Origin: Clostridiales bacterium UBA8960
GTDB taxonomy: Bacteria > Bacillota > Clostridia > Peptostreptococcales > Acidaminobacteraceae
Direction of reading: 5' to 3'
Assembly (NCBI GenBank): GCA_003482695.1
Contig: DMYC01000378.1
Location: 1-11,312, forward strand
DNA: 11,312 bases
Made by a program: the position numbers and the translations under genes. Positions within the stretch are counted from its first letter, which is position 1. Every line of letters starts with the position of its first letter. The notes under the pieces are model-generated. The model was not told the DNA's origin and searched no databases. It worked only from the letters and a program-made list of their open reading frames with translations. Positions 1 through 8,600 of this stretch are shown piece by piece.

Positions 1-1077
1 AGCGGCATCTATCATGTCCTGAAGCATTTGAGCAAAAGGTTTTCCCGTCGCTTCCCAAAGATAGAACGAAAGTGAACCAGGTACGGTGTTGAACTCGTTG
101 ATATATGGCAATTGGGTATGTTTTTCTATCATGAAGTCGATTCTCGTCACCCCTGCACAATCAAGGGCAATAAATGATTCTGCTGCCATGCGTTCGATTT
201 CTCTTTTGAGCTCTGGCGTAATGTTCGCTGGAATCTGCCTTTTAGCAGAAGACATCCCTTTTGACTGTCCCCCGCTTACATATTTATCTTCATATGTTAA
301 AAACTCGCTTGAGGTGATGGGTTCTTCGCAAACGGATAGTTCAAGTTTTTCGCTGTCCCCAACGACGGAGATGTTGATTTCTCTCATGCCCACCAACATA
401 CGTTCCACGAGAACCCGGTTTGAGAAGTGTCGGGCGAAGTCGATGGCCTCTATGAGTTCAGACCGATTTTTAGCGGGCTTAACACCGACGCTAGAGCCGA
501 TATCTGCCGGTTTGACGATCATAGGATACTTGAGTTTACGCTCGATGTCCTCTATGATGTCGTTCGCAAAACTAAGCCAATGATGGGTATAAAACCATTC
601 CCCTTCAACAACGCGTATGCCAGAACTTTGAAGAAACAATTTAGAGGCGATCTTGTCCATCGTGAGTGATGCGGCAAGAACATTGCAACCCACGTAAGGA
701 ATGTCGAGATGCTCTAAGAACCCTTGTAAACTGCCATCTTCGCCACCAGTACCATGGATGATGGGAAAAGCGATGTCAATCGTACCCACTAGTGGGTCGC
801 TGAATCTCTTGACTGGATCCGATATCATGAACGCATTGCGATTCCCTTTTACGAGGCTGACGCGAGTGGAATGCTCAACCACTTTCTTCAGATCTTTAAA
901 GTGCTCTACTTCTAACAGGTAATCGCCAGTATACCAGCGGTTGTCTTTAGAGATGTAAATAGGGACCACCTTGTAATCGGTCATACTCCTGAGCTGTGCA
1001 ATCGCTTGCTGTGCAGTGATGATGGAGACTTCATGTTCAACACTTGTTCCGCCAAAAAACACGCCAATATGAATCAT
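1..1077 (-). CDS. ddl: D-alanine--D-alanine ligase, C-terminus cut by window edge
   Basis: Cytoplasmic ATP-grasp enzyme that joins two D-alanines for the peptidoglycan stem peptide (D-Ala + D-Ala + ATP). 359 codons are open to the left edge; the protein is nearly complete and probably lacks only a short C-terminal tail. Visible landmarks: GGTSVEHEVS at residues 9-18 with the N-terminal substrate Glu14; HGTGGEDG near 109-116; the serine loop KPADIGSSVGV at 189-199; the omega-loop Lys265-Tyr266 in YEDKY; and metal ligands Asp314 (TRIDF), Glu328 and Asn330 (NEFNTVPG). The omega-loop Lys-Tyr is the form found in D-Ala-D-Ala enzymes rather than in D-Ala-D-Lac vancomycin-resistance ligases, so ordinary specificity is inferred. 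The start is ATG at 1077, preceded by an AAGGAGA ribosome binding site at about 1084-1090. It lies 14 bases after murF and so is co-transcribed with it. Confidence 0.96.
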   Translation of the reverse strand, partial: MIHIGVFFGGTSVEHEVSIITAQQAIAQLRSMTDYKVVPIYISKDNRWYTGDYLLEVEHFKDLKKVVEHSTRVSLVKGNRNAFMISDPVKRFSDPLVGTIDIAFPIIHGTGGEDGSLQGFLEHLDIPYVGCNVLAASLTMDKIASKLFLQSSGIRVVEGEWFYTHHWLSFANDIIEDIERKLKYPMIVKPADIGSSVGVKPAKNRSELIEAIDFARHFSNRVLVERMLVGMREINISVVGDSEKLELSVCEEPITSSEFLTYEDKYVSGGQSKGMSSAKRQIPANITPELKREIERMAAESFIALDCAGVTRIDFMIEKHTQLPYINEFNTVPGSLSFYLWEATGKPFAQMLQDMIDAA

Positions 1078-1091
1078 ATGATTTCTCCTTC

Positions 1092-2681
1092 CTATTCGTT
1101 ATAAGTGTCAGGTAAGTCGTTTTCGATTAAAACCACATCGTTAAAAGAGACGATTTCATATAGTTTTTTAAAGCCTTCCATAATGTTGCCGGCAATAAAA
1201 ATCTGCTTCTCAGGATAGTGCTTTTCAGCCAAGCCATCTTGTATCGGCGACGTCTGTTTTTTGCCGATTAGGATGACAAAATCACAGGCATCGGCGATAT
1301 GTTCCCCAAACTGTTTGTTTAGCGCATAAAACTGATCGCCAAGCTCGACCATACCAGGGGTGATGATGATTTTTTTGTTGCCTTCAAACTGTTTGAGGAC
1401 TTCAAGTGCCATTTTTGAACCGACTGGGTTCGAATTGAATGCGTCATCTAATATCGTGTATGTGTCATTCACTCGACGTGTGGATAGTCTATGCTCCACT
1501 GGTCGTAGATCGCCAGTCATGACGCTTAGGCGCTCAAATGAAACGCCAAGGGTCAGTGCAATTGATAACCCGGCGAGCACGTTTGATAAATTATGTTTGC
1601 CGAGAAGCTTTGTATTAAGCCTTATTTTTTTTCCTGTCTTTCTTTGGACCAAAGTAAAACTAGACCCCGTGTTTCCGATGGTCGTCGCTTCGATGTAATA
1701 GTCAGGAGACAGCTCGAGGTTGTCGTTCACAGAATACTTGACCGCAGTGACGTCCTCCCGGAGTTTGATGTTGCTCACATTTACATCATCTGTGTTGACA
1801 AAGGCCACACCACCAGGTTGTAAATATCTGAAGAGTTCACCTTTAGTGGAAACGATGTTTTCAAATGTCTTGAACGTATCGAGATGCTGAGGACCAATCG
1901 AAGTGATGACGCCATATTTCGGGCTCACAAATTCACAAAGCTCTTTGATGTCGCCAACTTCCTTTGCCCCCATTTCAGCGATTAAAATCTGATGAGTCGG
2001 TTTTAAATGTTCGCGAATCGTACGGGTAAGCCCCATTTTAGTGTTGAAGCTCTCTGGTGTCATCAAGACATTGAAATCTTTTGAAAGCATCGTATATAGG
2101 ACATTCTTCGTGCTGGTCTTGCCATAACTGCCTGTTATACCGATGACAATCAAATTTGGATTTTTTGCGAGACATTTTTGTGCATCTTTGTAGTAGTAAT
2201 TATTTATCGCGTTTTCTATAGGTTTATTTAGGGTATTCGCCAAAACGATCATGATGAAACTCAGTGGATACAAAAGCACACTTATAATGGCATAGGTGAA
2301 TGAGAATGAGAACGACGCCACGCCGATGATGGCGATGAGTAAAAGTGCGGCTGTAGTCAGCATACGCTTGACTCTTGGCGTATAAACGCATTTTTTCTTA
2401 GCTGGGTAAGCTTTGATGATCAGGCGATTGAAAAACAAGGTGACGATCAAGAAGCCAATCCCCAAAAGCTTGATTGGCCATACGTTTACTAAAAAAACGA
2501 GGACAACACCCAGAAAATATAAGGTGTCATGTGGTTTAATCCACTTGCTTTTGGATTTTCCAACTGAATCCAAATATTGATTCATGTAGTATCCGAAGAG
2601 TTGAAACTTATGAACGTCGGAAAAATTCTTCATAAAAATCAAAACGCCAACGAGACAAATTCCTAATAGATTAATCAACAT
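1092..2681 (-). CDS. murF: membrane-anchored MurF-type ligase (UDP-MurNAc-tripeptide--D-Ala-D-Ala ligase)
   Basis: Mur ligase expected to attach D-Ala-D-Ala (made by the adjacent ddl product) to the UDP-MurNAc-tripeptide, using ATP. It has 529 residues against about 450 for common MurF. Residues 1-150 hold about five hydrophobic segments (roughly 2-18, 54-69, 71-85, 108-128, 130-150) separated by basic stretches such as YPAKKK, so the protein should sit in the membrane with the catalytic part in the cytoplasm. The catalytic part is canonical: P-loop GITGSYGKTST at 181-191, AEMGA 235-239, His266 in IGPQH, Lys280 in STKGE (position of the carbamylated Lys), GKHNLSNVLAG 361-371, and LDDAFNSNP with DLRPVEHRL in the C-terminal domain. 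The usual soluble UDP-sugar-binding N-terminal domain is not recognisable. The start ATG at 2681 has a GGAGGA site six bases upstream inside the hydrolase gene. Family assignment is firm; the exact substrate form is inferred from the ddl neighbour. Confidence 0.9.
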   Translation of the reverse strand: MLINLLGICLVGVLIFMKNFSDVHKFQLFGYYMNQYLDSVGKSKSKWIKPHDTLYFLGVVLVFLVNVWPIKLLGIGFLIVTLFFNRLIIKAYPAKKKCVYTPRVKRMLTTAALLLIAIIGVASFSFSFTYAIISVLLYPLSFIMIVLANTLNKPIENAINNYYYKDAQKCLAKNPNLIVIGITGSYGKTSTKNVLYTMLSKDFNVLMTPESFNTKMGLTRTIREHLKPTHQILIAEMGAKEVGDIKELCEFVSPKYGVITSIGPQHLDTFKTFENIVSTKGELFRYLQPGGVAFVNTDDVNVSNIKLREDVTAVKYSVNDNLELSPDYYIEATTIGNTGSSFTLVQRKTGKKIRLNTKLLGKHNLSNVLAGLSIALTLGVSFERLSVMTGDLRPVEHRLSTRRVNDTYTILDDAFNSNPVGSKMALEVLKQFEGNKKIIITPGMVELGDQFYALNKQFGEHIADACDFVILIGKKQTSPIQDGLAEKHYPEKQIFIAGNIMEGFKKLYEIVSFNDVVLIENDLPDTYNE

Positions 2682-3443
2682 TTACAATCCTCCAACAAAC
2701 GTTTTGATGATGCTGATCGTTTTTTCGGGGTGCTCCAGATAGGAAAAGTGGCCAGCGCCCTCGTATACGACGAGTCCTGCATCTGGAATCAACCCTTCCA
2801 TCAATCTTGCATCTTCGATCGGCGTCGAGGTATCCTTATCTCCCCAAATCAATAAGACAGGGACCTTAATCTCGCGGAGGATGTGCCTCAAATCCTCATT
2901 GACCACTTTAGAAAGGACCTGCTTCATGATCGCTGAAGCCTGCTTGTAGTCAGAGCTGGAATAAATCTCTCTGTAAGCTTCCAAAGGTTCACGCAAAATC
3001 CATTTTAGAAGTGGCAACGCTGCCATCGTCCTAAAAAACTTATAGCCGTAAACTCGGAAGTAGTAAGACTGTTTTCTCGAGGGTTTGATACCTGCGCTAT
3101 TGATCAATATGACTTTGTTAAGTTCAAGCTTTTGACTGAGTTTAATGGAAACCCTTCCTCCAAAAGAATGGCCTATAAGTGTGGGATTTACGATGCCGAT
3201 TTCCTTTATGAACATTTGCGTCATCAGAGTATAATCTTCCAAAGACCAAGGGACAGGTGGTTCATCTGACAAACCGAAGCCTGGAAAATCGATCGCAATC
3301 ACTTCGTAATTCTTTTCTAGGTCCTGAGTAAGCACTTTAAAGCTTTCAAGATCCGCACCCCAACCGTGTAGAAAAACGAGTGGTATGCCGTTCCCTTTGC
3401 GCGTATAGTTTATATTTAGTTCACCGTACTTATAAATTGGCAT
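2682..3443 (-). CDS. alpha/beta-fold hydrolase, first gene of the murF-ddl unit
   Basis: Cytoplasmic alpha/beta hydrolase of 253 residues with no signal peptide. The catalytic machinery is complete: oxyanion motif HGWG at 26-29, nucleophile elbow GHSFGG at 91-96 with Ser93, acid Asp204 in WGDKDTSTP, and His232 in GAGHFSYLEHP. A cap region with basic and aromatic residues (about 122-165) lies between the core strands. The fold covers esterases, C-C hydrolases, haloperoxidases and thioesterases, and nothing seen here fixes the substrate. The start ATG at 3443 follows an AGAGG site. The stop codon (2682-2684) directly abuts the murF start codon, giving a TAA-ATG junction, so the gene should be translated in step with murF. 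That suggests, without proving, a role in envelope metabolism. Promoter elements upstream are weak by eye. Confidence 0.9.
   Translation of the reverse strand: MPIYKYGELNINYTRKGNGIPLVFLHGWGADLESFKVLTQDLEKNYEVIAIDFPGFGLSDEPPVPWSLEDYTLMTQMFIKEIGIVNPTLIGHSFGGRVSIKLSQKLELNKVILINSAGIKPSRKQSYYFRVYGYKFFRTMAALPLLKWILREPLEAYREIYSSSDYKQASAIMKQVLSKVVNEDLRHILREIKVPVLLIWGDKDTSTPIEDARLMEGLIPDAGLVVYEGAGHFSYLEHPEKTISIIKTFVGGL
2688..2693 (-). promoter_or_regulatory. murF ribosome binding site inside the hydrolase stop region
   Basis: On the minus strand GGAGGA lies six bases before the murF ATG (2681) and is made from the penultimate hydrolase codons (Gly-Gly-Leu-stop). Because the stop and start codons touch, ribosomes ending the hydrolase are placed at the murF start, a common layout for translational coupling. 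Confidence 0.8.
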
Positions 3444-3501
3444 TTTTACCTCTTCTAATAGTATTATTCTTTATTTTATCATAAAAGTACGTTCGAGTTA
3501 C

Positions 3502-3519
3502 ACTTGATTTAAATCGAGT
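3502..3519. repeat. 18-base near-palindrome in divergent spacer, possible operator
   Basis: ACTTGATTTAAATCGAGT pairs 8 of 9 positions about its centre; the single mismatch is T3505 against G3516. It lies in the 154-base spacer (3444-3597) between the hydrolase-murF-ddl unit and the SLH gene, about 37 bases before the SLH -10 box. Symmetry and position suit a dimeric repressor site; an AT-rich chance palindrome is the alternative. The rest of the spacer is AT-rich with no other gene-like content. Confidence 0.35.
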
Positions 3520-3552
3520 AAAATAAATTTAATAAAGGATTTATCAGGGTCA

Positions 3553-3561
3553 TGTTATAAT
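3553..3561 (+). promoter_or_regulatory. extended -10 promoter for the SLH gene
   Basis: TGTTATAAT gives a perfect TATAAT (3556-3561) with the TG extension one base upstream. No good -35 hexamer stands 16-18 bases before it, as is usual for extended -10 promoters. Transcription would start near 3568, leaving about 30 bases of leader with a GGAGG site at 3587-3591. Confidence 0.6.
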
Positions 3562-3597
3562 GTTCATAGAATACAGGCAAAGATACGGAGGATAACT

Positions 3598-5478
3598 ATG
3601 CAAAGAAAATCGAACACGATCATCGGAAGGGTACTTGTTTTGCTTTTGTGCATCATGATCATGGGCAATACGGCAGTTGCTTTTGCGGCAACAGATGTGC
3701 CTTCATCACATTGGGCAAACAGTCAGATTAATTCGGTCGTCAAAGAAGGAATCGTGCCTTTATTTTCAGACAACACTTTTAAACCTGATTCAGTCGTTAC
3801 AAATCTTGAGGTGGTCGTATCCATTTACAGAGCCATCAAGGCAGCTGGTCTCATCAATGACGCTCAAGTCGTAACGATTACTGCTAAACATGAAGCCAGT
3901 TTAAAAGCACTCAACATACCGCCGATGTTGGCACCATATGGTTCGGATGTTTATCCGGCACTTGCATATGCACTTGAACAAAATATTTTAACCTTGGACG
4001 AAATCAAGGTGTTCATCAGTGGATCGACACTGACAAATGTAAAAAAAGTCAACGCGATCGTGATGGTGGCAAAAGCACTTAACCAATACAAACAAGAAAA
4101 TCTCAACAAAATCATATTGCTCAGTTACAAGGACTCGGCAGAGATATCATTGATCGCGATCAAGTATGTCAATTTGTTGATTGAATATGGCATCATATCT
4201 AACAAGGGCGATTCGGAAGGCAAGTTCAACCCGAATGCGACCATTAACAGAGCAACCATGGCGATTTTAGTAGATGGCCTATATAAAGCGCTCATTCAAA
4301 ACCCTGTGGTTCCACAGGCGACAACTGAAACAACCAATGAACCAGTTGTTATTGCCGCAGAGAAGATTTTTTCAGGCACAGTGAGTGCAGTCAACGACGC
4401 GCTCATGACCATATCGGTCACAAATGCGTCAAATAAGACGGAATCATTTGTCTTAACAGAAGCGGTGGTTACTGCAGGTGGTCAAAAGGCATCTTTCAAT
4501 CGCATTACATTGGGTGCGAAAATTGAGTTGACCTTAAGAAATGGCGAAGTGACGATCGCTGCACTTGAAAAAGAACTCAGTCAAGTTGAAGGTGGTTTTG
4601 TGCTTTTAACGGATTTTATTGGCACCACTCAAAATAGACGATCGCTTAAAATTCAGACAGCTTCAGGGGCTTTCGATTTTAAGAACGTGTATGATGATAC
4701 CGTCGTCACCATCGATGGTGTGCCGTCTTTGGCAACTAAACTTGCACCGGGGTTCAAACTCATCGTCTTATATGACGGATTCGATGCAAAGCGCATTATC
4801 GCCTATTCAAGTCTTTACGAATTTTACGGCATTCTAGATGCGGATCTTAATATGACTAATCCTGGTACCATCAGCATCACACAGGAATCGGGAAATATCT
4901 ATTCTGGGACGCTGGATAAAAATGTCGTTTATGCAAATGCGACACAAGGGTTTAAGAAGGGCGATATTGTCAAAGTGACGACAAAATTCGGCATCGTGAC
5001 GCGACTTGACTATATCGGTCAAGCCAAGACTGTGGTTGGAACGATTGGTGGCATCCACATCAAGAAAACACCAGAAATCACGATGAACTTATCAACAGGC
5101 AAAAGCGAATCACATGTGTTCTCATCAAGAGTGAAGTTGCTCAATGAAAATGGCGACAACACTTTGACGATTTATGATTTGAGACTCGATCAAGAAGTGA
5201 CGGTTACGATCGGAATCGGTGGGGTTACGACTGTGCAACTTGGCAGAAAGATCATCACTGAACCTACGGGCATTAAAGTCACAGTCTCACAAGTCATAGA
5301 GTCCTCAAACATTATGCTCGTCGTGGATGAAAACAGTCGAATGAGAACGGTTACATTCCCTGTAGGCAGCCAATACAAGGCCACAAACTATAAAGCGGGC
5401 AATGTTTTGTATATAGAAGGCAAAGCCATTGCAGAATCCATTTTTGAAGTTATAAAAATTACAGTTCAGGCTCAATAA
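3598..5478 (+). CDS. secreted SLH-domain cell-surface protein with tandem beta modules
   Basis: 626 residues. A signal peptide (basic MQRK, hydrophobic 11-22, likely cleavage after AFA at 28-30) is followed by three S-layer-homology repeats: about 33-80 (SHWA and the FSDNTFKPD signature), a degenerate one about 113-165, and 176-232 (GKFNPNATINRA). SLH repeats normally bind pyruvylated secondary cell-wall polymer, so the protein should be held on the outside of the wall. After a Thr/Pro-rich hinge (235-250) come about five beta-rich modules of roughly 70 residues each, near 256-323, 330-402, 408-472, 478-549 and 556-624. Each has a G-x-I opening and a late G-x-K/E-x-x-V/L strand. No catalytic motif is visible. 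The start ATG at 3598 is set by GGAGG six bases upstream. There is no terminator between its stop and the pyrG promoter four bases on. Exact function unknown; structural or wall-binding is most likely. Confidence 0.85.
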   Translation: MQRKSNTIIGRVLVLLLCIMIMGNTAVAFAATDVPSSHWANSQINSVVKEGIVPLFSDNTFKPDSVVTNLEVVVSIYRAIKAAGLINDAQVVTITAKHEASLKALNIPPMLAPYGSDVYPALAYALEQNILTLDEIKVFISGSTLTNVKKVNAIVMVAKALNQYKQENLNKIILLSYKDSAEISLIAIKYVNLLIEYGIISNKGDSEGKFNPNATINRATMAILVDGLYKALIQNPVVPQATTETTNEPVVIAAEKIFSGTVSAVNDALMTISVTNASNKTESFVLTEAVVTAGGQKASFNRITLGAKIELTLRNGEVTIAALEKELSQVEGGFVLLTDFIGTTQNRRSLKIQTASGAFDFKNVYDDTVVTIDGVPSLATKLAPGFKLIVLYDGFDAKRIIAYSSLYEFYGILDADLNMTNPGTISITQESGNIYSGTLDKNVVYANATQGFKKGDIVKVTTKFGIVTRLDYIGQAKTVVGTIGGIHIKKTPEITMNLSTGKSESHVFSSRVKLLNENGDNTLTIYDLRLDQEVTVTIGIGGVTTVQLGRKIITEPTGIKVTVSQVIESSNIMLVVDENSRMRTVTFPVGSQYKATNYKAGNVLYIEGKAIAESIFEVIKITVQAQ

Positions 5479-5482
5479 TCTG

Positions 5483-5511
5483 TTGACACGACCTAAGAGA
5501 GTGGATATACT
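5483..5511 (+). promoter_or_regulatory. consensus sigma-A promoter of pyrG
   Basis: TTGACA at 5483-5488, a 17-base spacer, and TATACT at 5506-5511. Transcription should begin at about A5517 or G5518. It starts four bases after the SLH stop codon and is the best promoter match in the window. Confidence 0.85.
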
Positions 5512-5516
5512 ATCTT

Positions 5517-7280
<1,764 letters not shown>

Positions 7281-7287
7281 TGTTCTA

Positions 7288-7316
7288 TTGACCTCCTACG
7301 TTTCCTAAACTAAAAT
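7288..7316 (+). promoter_or_regulatory. sigma-A promoter for kal-kce
   Basis: TTGACC at 7288-7293, a 17-base spacer and TAAAAT at 7311-7316, only eight bases after the pyrG stop. The predicted start is near 7323, leaving about 25 bases of leader with AGGAGGG at 7337-7343. Confidence 0.65.
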
Positions 7317-7342
7317 AGGATTGAGGGAAACTAAACAGGAGG
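7292..7342 (+). repeat. long-range inverted repeat pairing with the kal ribosome binding site
   Basis: CCTCCT (7292-7297) is the exact complement of AGGAGG (7337-7342), the kal ribosome binding site. GTTTCC (7300-7305) is the exact complement of GGAAAC (7326-7331), inside the first pair. Together they give 12 base pairs with a small internal loop. The 5-prime arms lie upstream of the predicted kal transcription start, so the structure can form only in RNA reading through from pyrG. Confidence 0.5.
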
Positions 7343-7348
7343 GATTAT

Positions 7349-7735
7349 ATGTCTGAAAAAGCAATGGTTAGGATGCGCATGAGTATGCATGACGCACATT
7401 ATGGCGGGAACTTGGTGGATGGCGCAAAAATGCTGAATCTTTTCGGAGATGTGGCAACAGAACTACTTATTAGGCATGATGGCGATGAAGGTTTATTTGC
7501 CGCATATGAGAAAGTAGAGTTTTTGGCACCGGTTTACGCTGGAGATTATATTGAAGCGGTCGGTGAAATTACGCACACAGGCAACTCGTCTAGAAAGATG
7601 GTTTTTGAAGCTCGAAAAGTGATTATTCCGAGACCGGACTTAAGCGAATCAGCTTGTGATGTCCTAGATGAACCAATCGTCGTTTGTAGAGCGGTGGGAA
7701 CGTGTGTCGTTCCAAAGAACAAACAGAGAAAGTAG
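7349..7735 (+). CDS. kal: 3-aminobutyryl-CoA ammonia-lyase
   Basis: Hot-dog-fold enzyme of 128 residues that removes ammonia from 3-aminobutyryl-CoA to give crotonyl-CoA, a late step of lysine fermentation in anaerobes. It is recognised by the overall Kal pattern: an N-terminal [18 protein letters not shown] stretch (8-25), [20 protein letters not shown], a [19 protein letters not shown] strand-and-turn typical of acyl-CoA hot-dog proteins, and the late [15 protein letters not shown]. The start ATG at 7349 has the strongest ribosome binding site here (AGGAGGG, five bases away). kce follows 13 bases later, encoding the enzyme whose pathway leads to this substrate. It has its own promoter but may also be read through from pyrG, where its ribosome binding site could be hidden by the inverted repeat. 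The assignment rests on recalled family sequence and the kce neighbour; another acyl-CoA lyase or thioesterase role is possible. Confidence 0.88.
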   Translation: MSEKAMVRMRMSMHDAHYGGNLVDGAKMLNLFGDVATELLIRHDGDEGLFAAYEKVEFLAPVYAGDYIEAVGEITHTGNSSRKMVFEARKVIIPRPDLSESACDVLDEPIVVCRAVGTCVVPKNKQRK

Positions 7736-7748
7736 AGTGGAGGGCATA

Positions 7749-8558
7749 ATGGAAAAATTGATTATCACAGCTGCCTTAACAGGTGCTGAGGTCACAAGAG
7801 CTCAACAACCTAACTTGCCTTTGACGCCAGACGAGATTGCCGATGCAGCCTATGAATGCTACTTGGCAGGTGCATCGATTGTACATGTGCACGCCAGAGA
7901 TGCAGAAGGAAGTCCGACACAAGACGCTGAAGTGTATAAAGAAATTAAAGATAAAATCGCTTCAAAATGCAACATTATTTTTCAACCATCTACAGGTGGC
8001 GCTGTATGGCATACACCTGAGCAAAGGTTACAACCTGTCGCGCTCAAGCCAGAGATGGCAACACTCAGTTGTGGAACTTGCAATTTTGGGCCTGATGTAT
8101 TCATGAATTCTGAAGAATATATCGAGAAGTTCGCTAAAAGCATGCTGGAAATGGGTGTCAAACCAGAAATTGAAGTGTTCGAACGCGGCATGATAGAAAA
8201 TGCCAAAGCTTTAGTTAAGAAGGGTTTGGTAAAACCACCTCTTCACGTTGATTTTGTCTTAGGTGTGCCTGGGGCATGTCCTGGAACACCTGAAGATTTG
8301 ATGTTTATGGTAAGGCAGTTGCCATCCGATTGGACTTGGACGATCGCGGGTATTGGAAGAAGTGAACTGCCGCTTGCCGTCATGGGCATTTTGTTGGGTG
8401 GGCACGTGCGTGTTGGCTTCGAAGACAATGTGTATTACAGCAAAGGTCGATTGGCAAAATCCAACGCTGAATTAGTAGAAAGAATCGTTCGCATCTCAAA
8501 GGAAATGGGTCGAGAAGTTGCGACGCCAGACGAGGCGCGAGTCATCTTAGGTCTATAG
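7749..8558 (+). CDS. kce: 3-keto-5-aminohexanoate cleavage enzyme
   Basis: Zinc-dependent BKACE (DUF849) family enzyme, 269 residues, normal size. Kce condenses and cleaves 3-keto-5-aminohexanoate with acetyl-CoA to give acetoacetate and 3-aminobutyryl-CoA; the latter is the substrate of the kal product upstream. Visible residues: Glu14 in TGAEVT, the metal pair His46 and His48 in VHVHARD, Glu225-Asp226 in VGFED (third metal ligand and neighbour), and the GVPGACPGTPEDL and AGIGRSELP loops around the active site. A longer frame opens at 7668 inside kal, but ATG at 7749 is chosen because it follows GGAGGG (7739-7744) and begins the conserved KLIITAALTGAE. Co-transcribed with kal and followed by a strong terminator. 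BKACE enzymes vary in substrate; the kal pairing is the main support for the lysine-pathway role. Confidence 0.9.
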   Translation: MEKLIITAALTGAEVTRAQQPNLPLTPDEIADAAYECYLAGASIVHVHARDAEGSPTQDAEVYKEIKDKIASKCNIIFQPSTGGAVWHTPEQRLQPVALKPEMATLSCGTCNFGPDVFMNSEEYIEKFAKSMLEMGVKPEIEVFERGMIENAKALVKKGLVKPPLHVDFVLGVPGACPGTPEDLMFMVRQLPSDWTWTIAGIGRSELPLAVMGILLGGHVRVGFEDNVYYSKGRLAKSNAELVERIVRISKEMGREVATPDEARVILGL

Positions 8559-8565
8559 AATTATG

Positions 8566-8598
8566 AAAGGCGTTCACTATAAAAGTGAACGCCTTTTT
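8566..8598. terminator. strong terminator between convergent kce and surface-protein gene
   Basis: Thirteen-pair perfect stem, AAAGGCGTTCACT (8566-8578) with AGTGAACGCCTTT (8584-8596), a five-base loop, and Ts at 8594-8598. It starts eight bases after the kce stop and ends three bases before the last codon of the minus-strand gene. On the plus strand it is a clear intrinsic terminator. On the minus strand the stem is the same but the T run is only three bases, so two-way function is likely but weaker. Confidence 0.85.
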
Positions 8599-8600
8599 GT

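Noticed and set aside
86..922. Plus-strand open frames over the ddl region
   Set aside because: They lie antisense to a gene with full Ddl motifs, lack ribosome binding sites and resemble no family.
7668..7748. Longer kce start inside kal
   Set aside because: The extra 27 residues match nothing in the family; ATG 7749 has GGAGGG in front and the conserved N-terminus.
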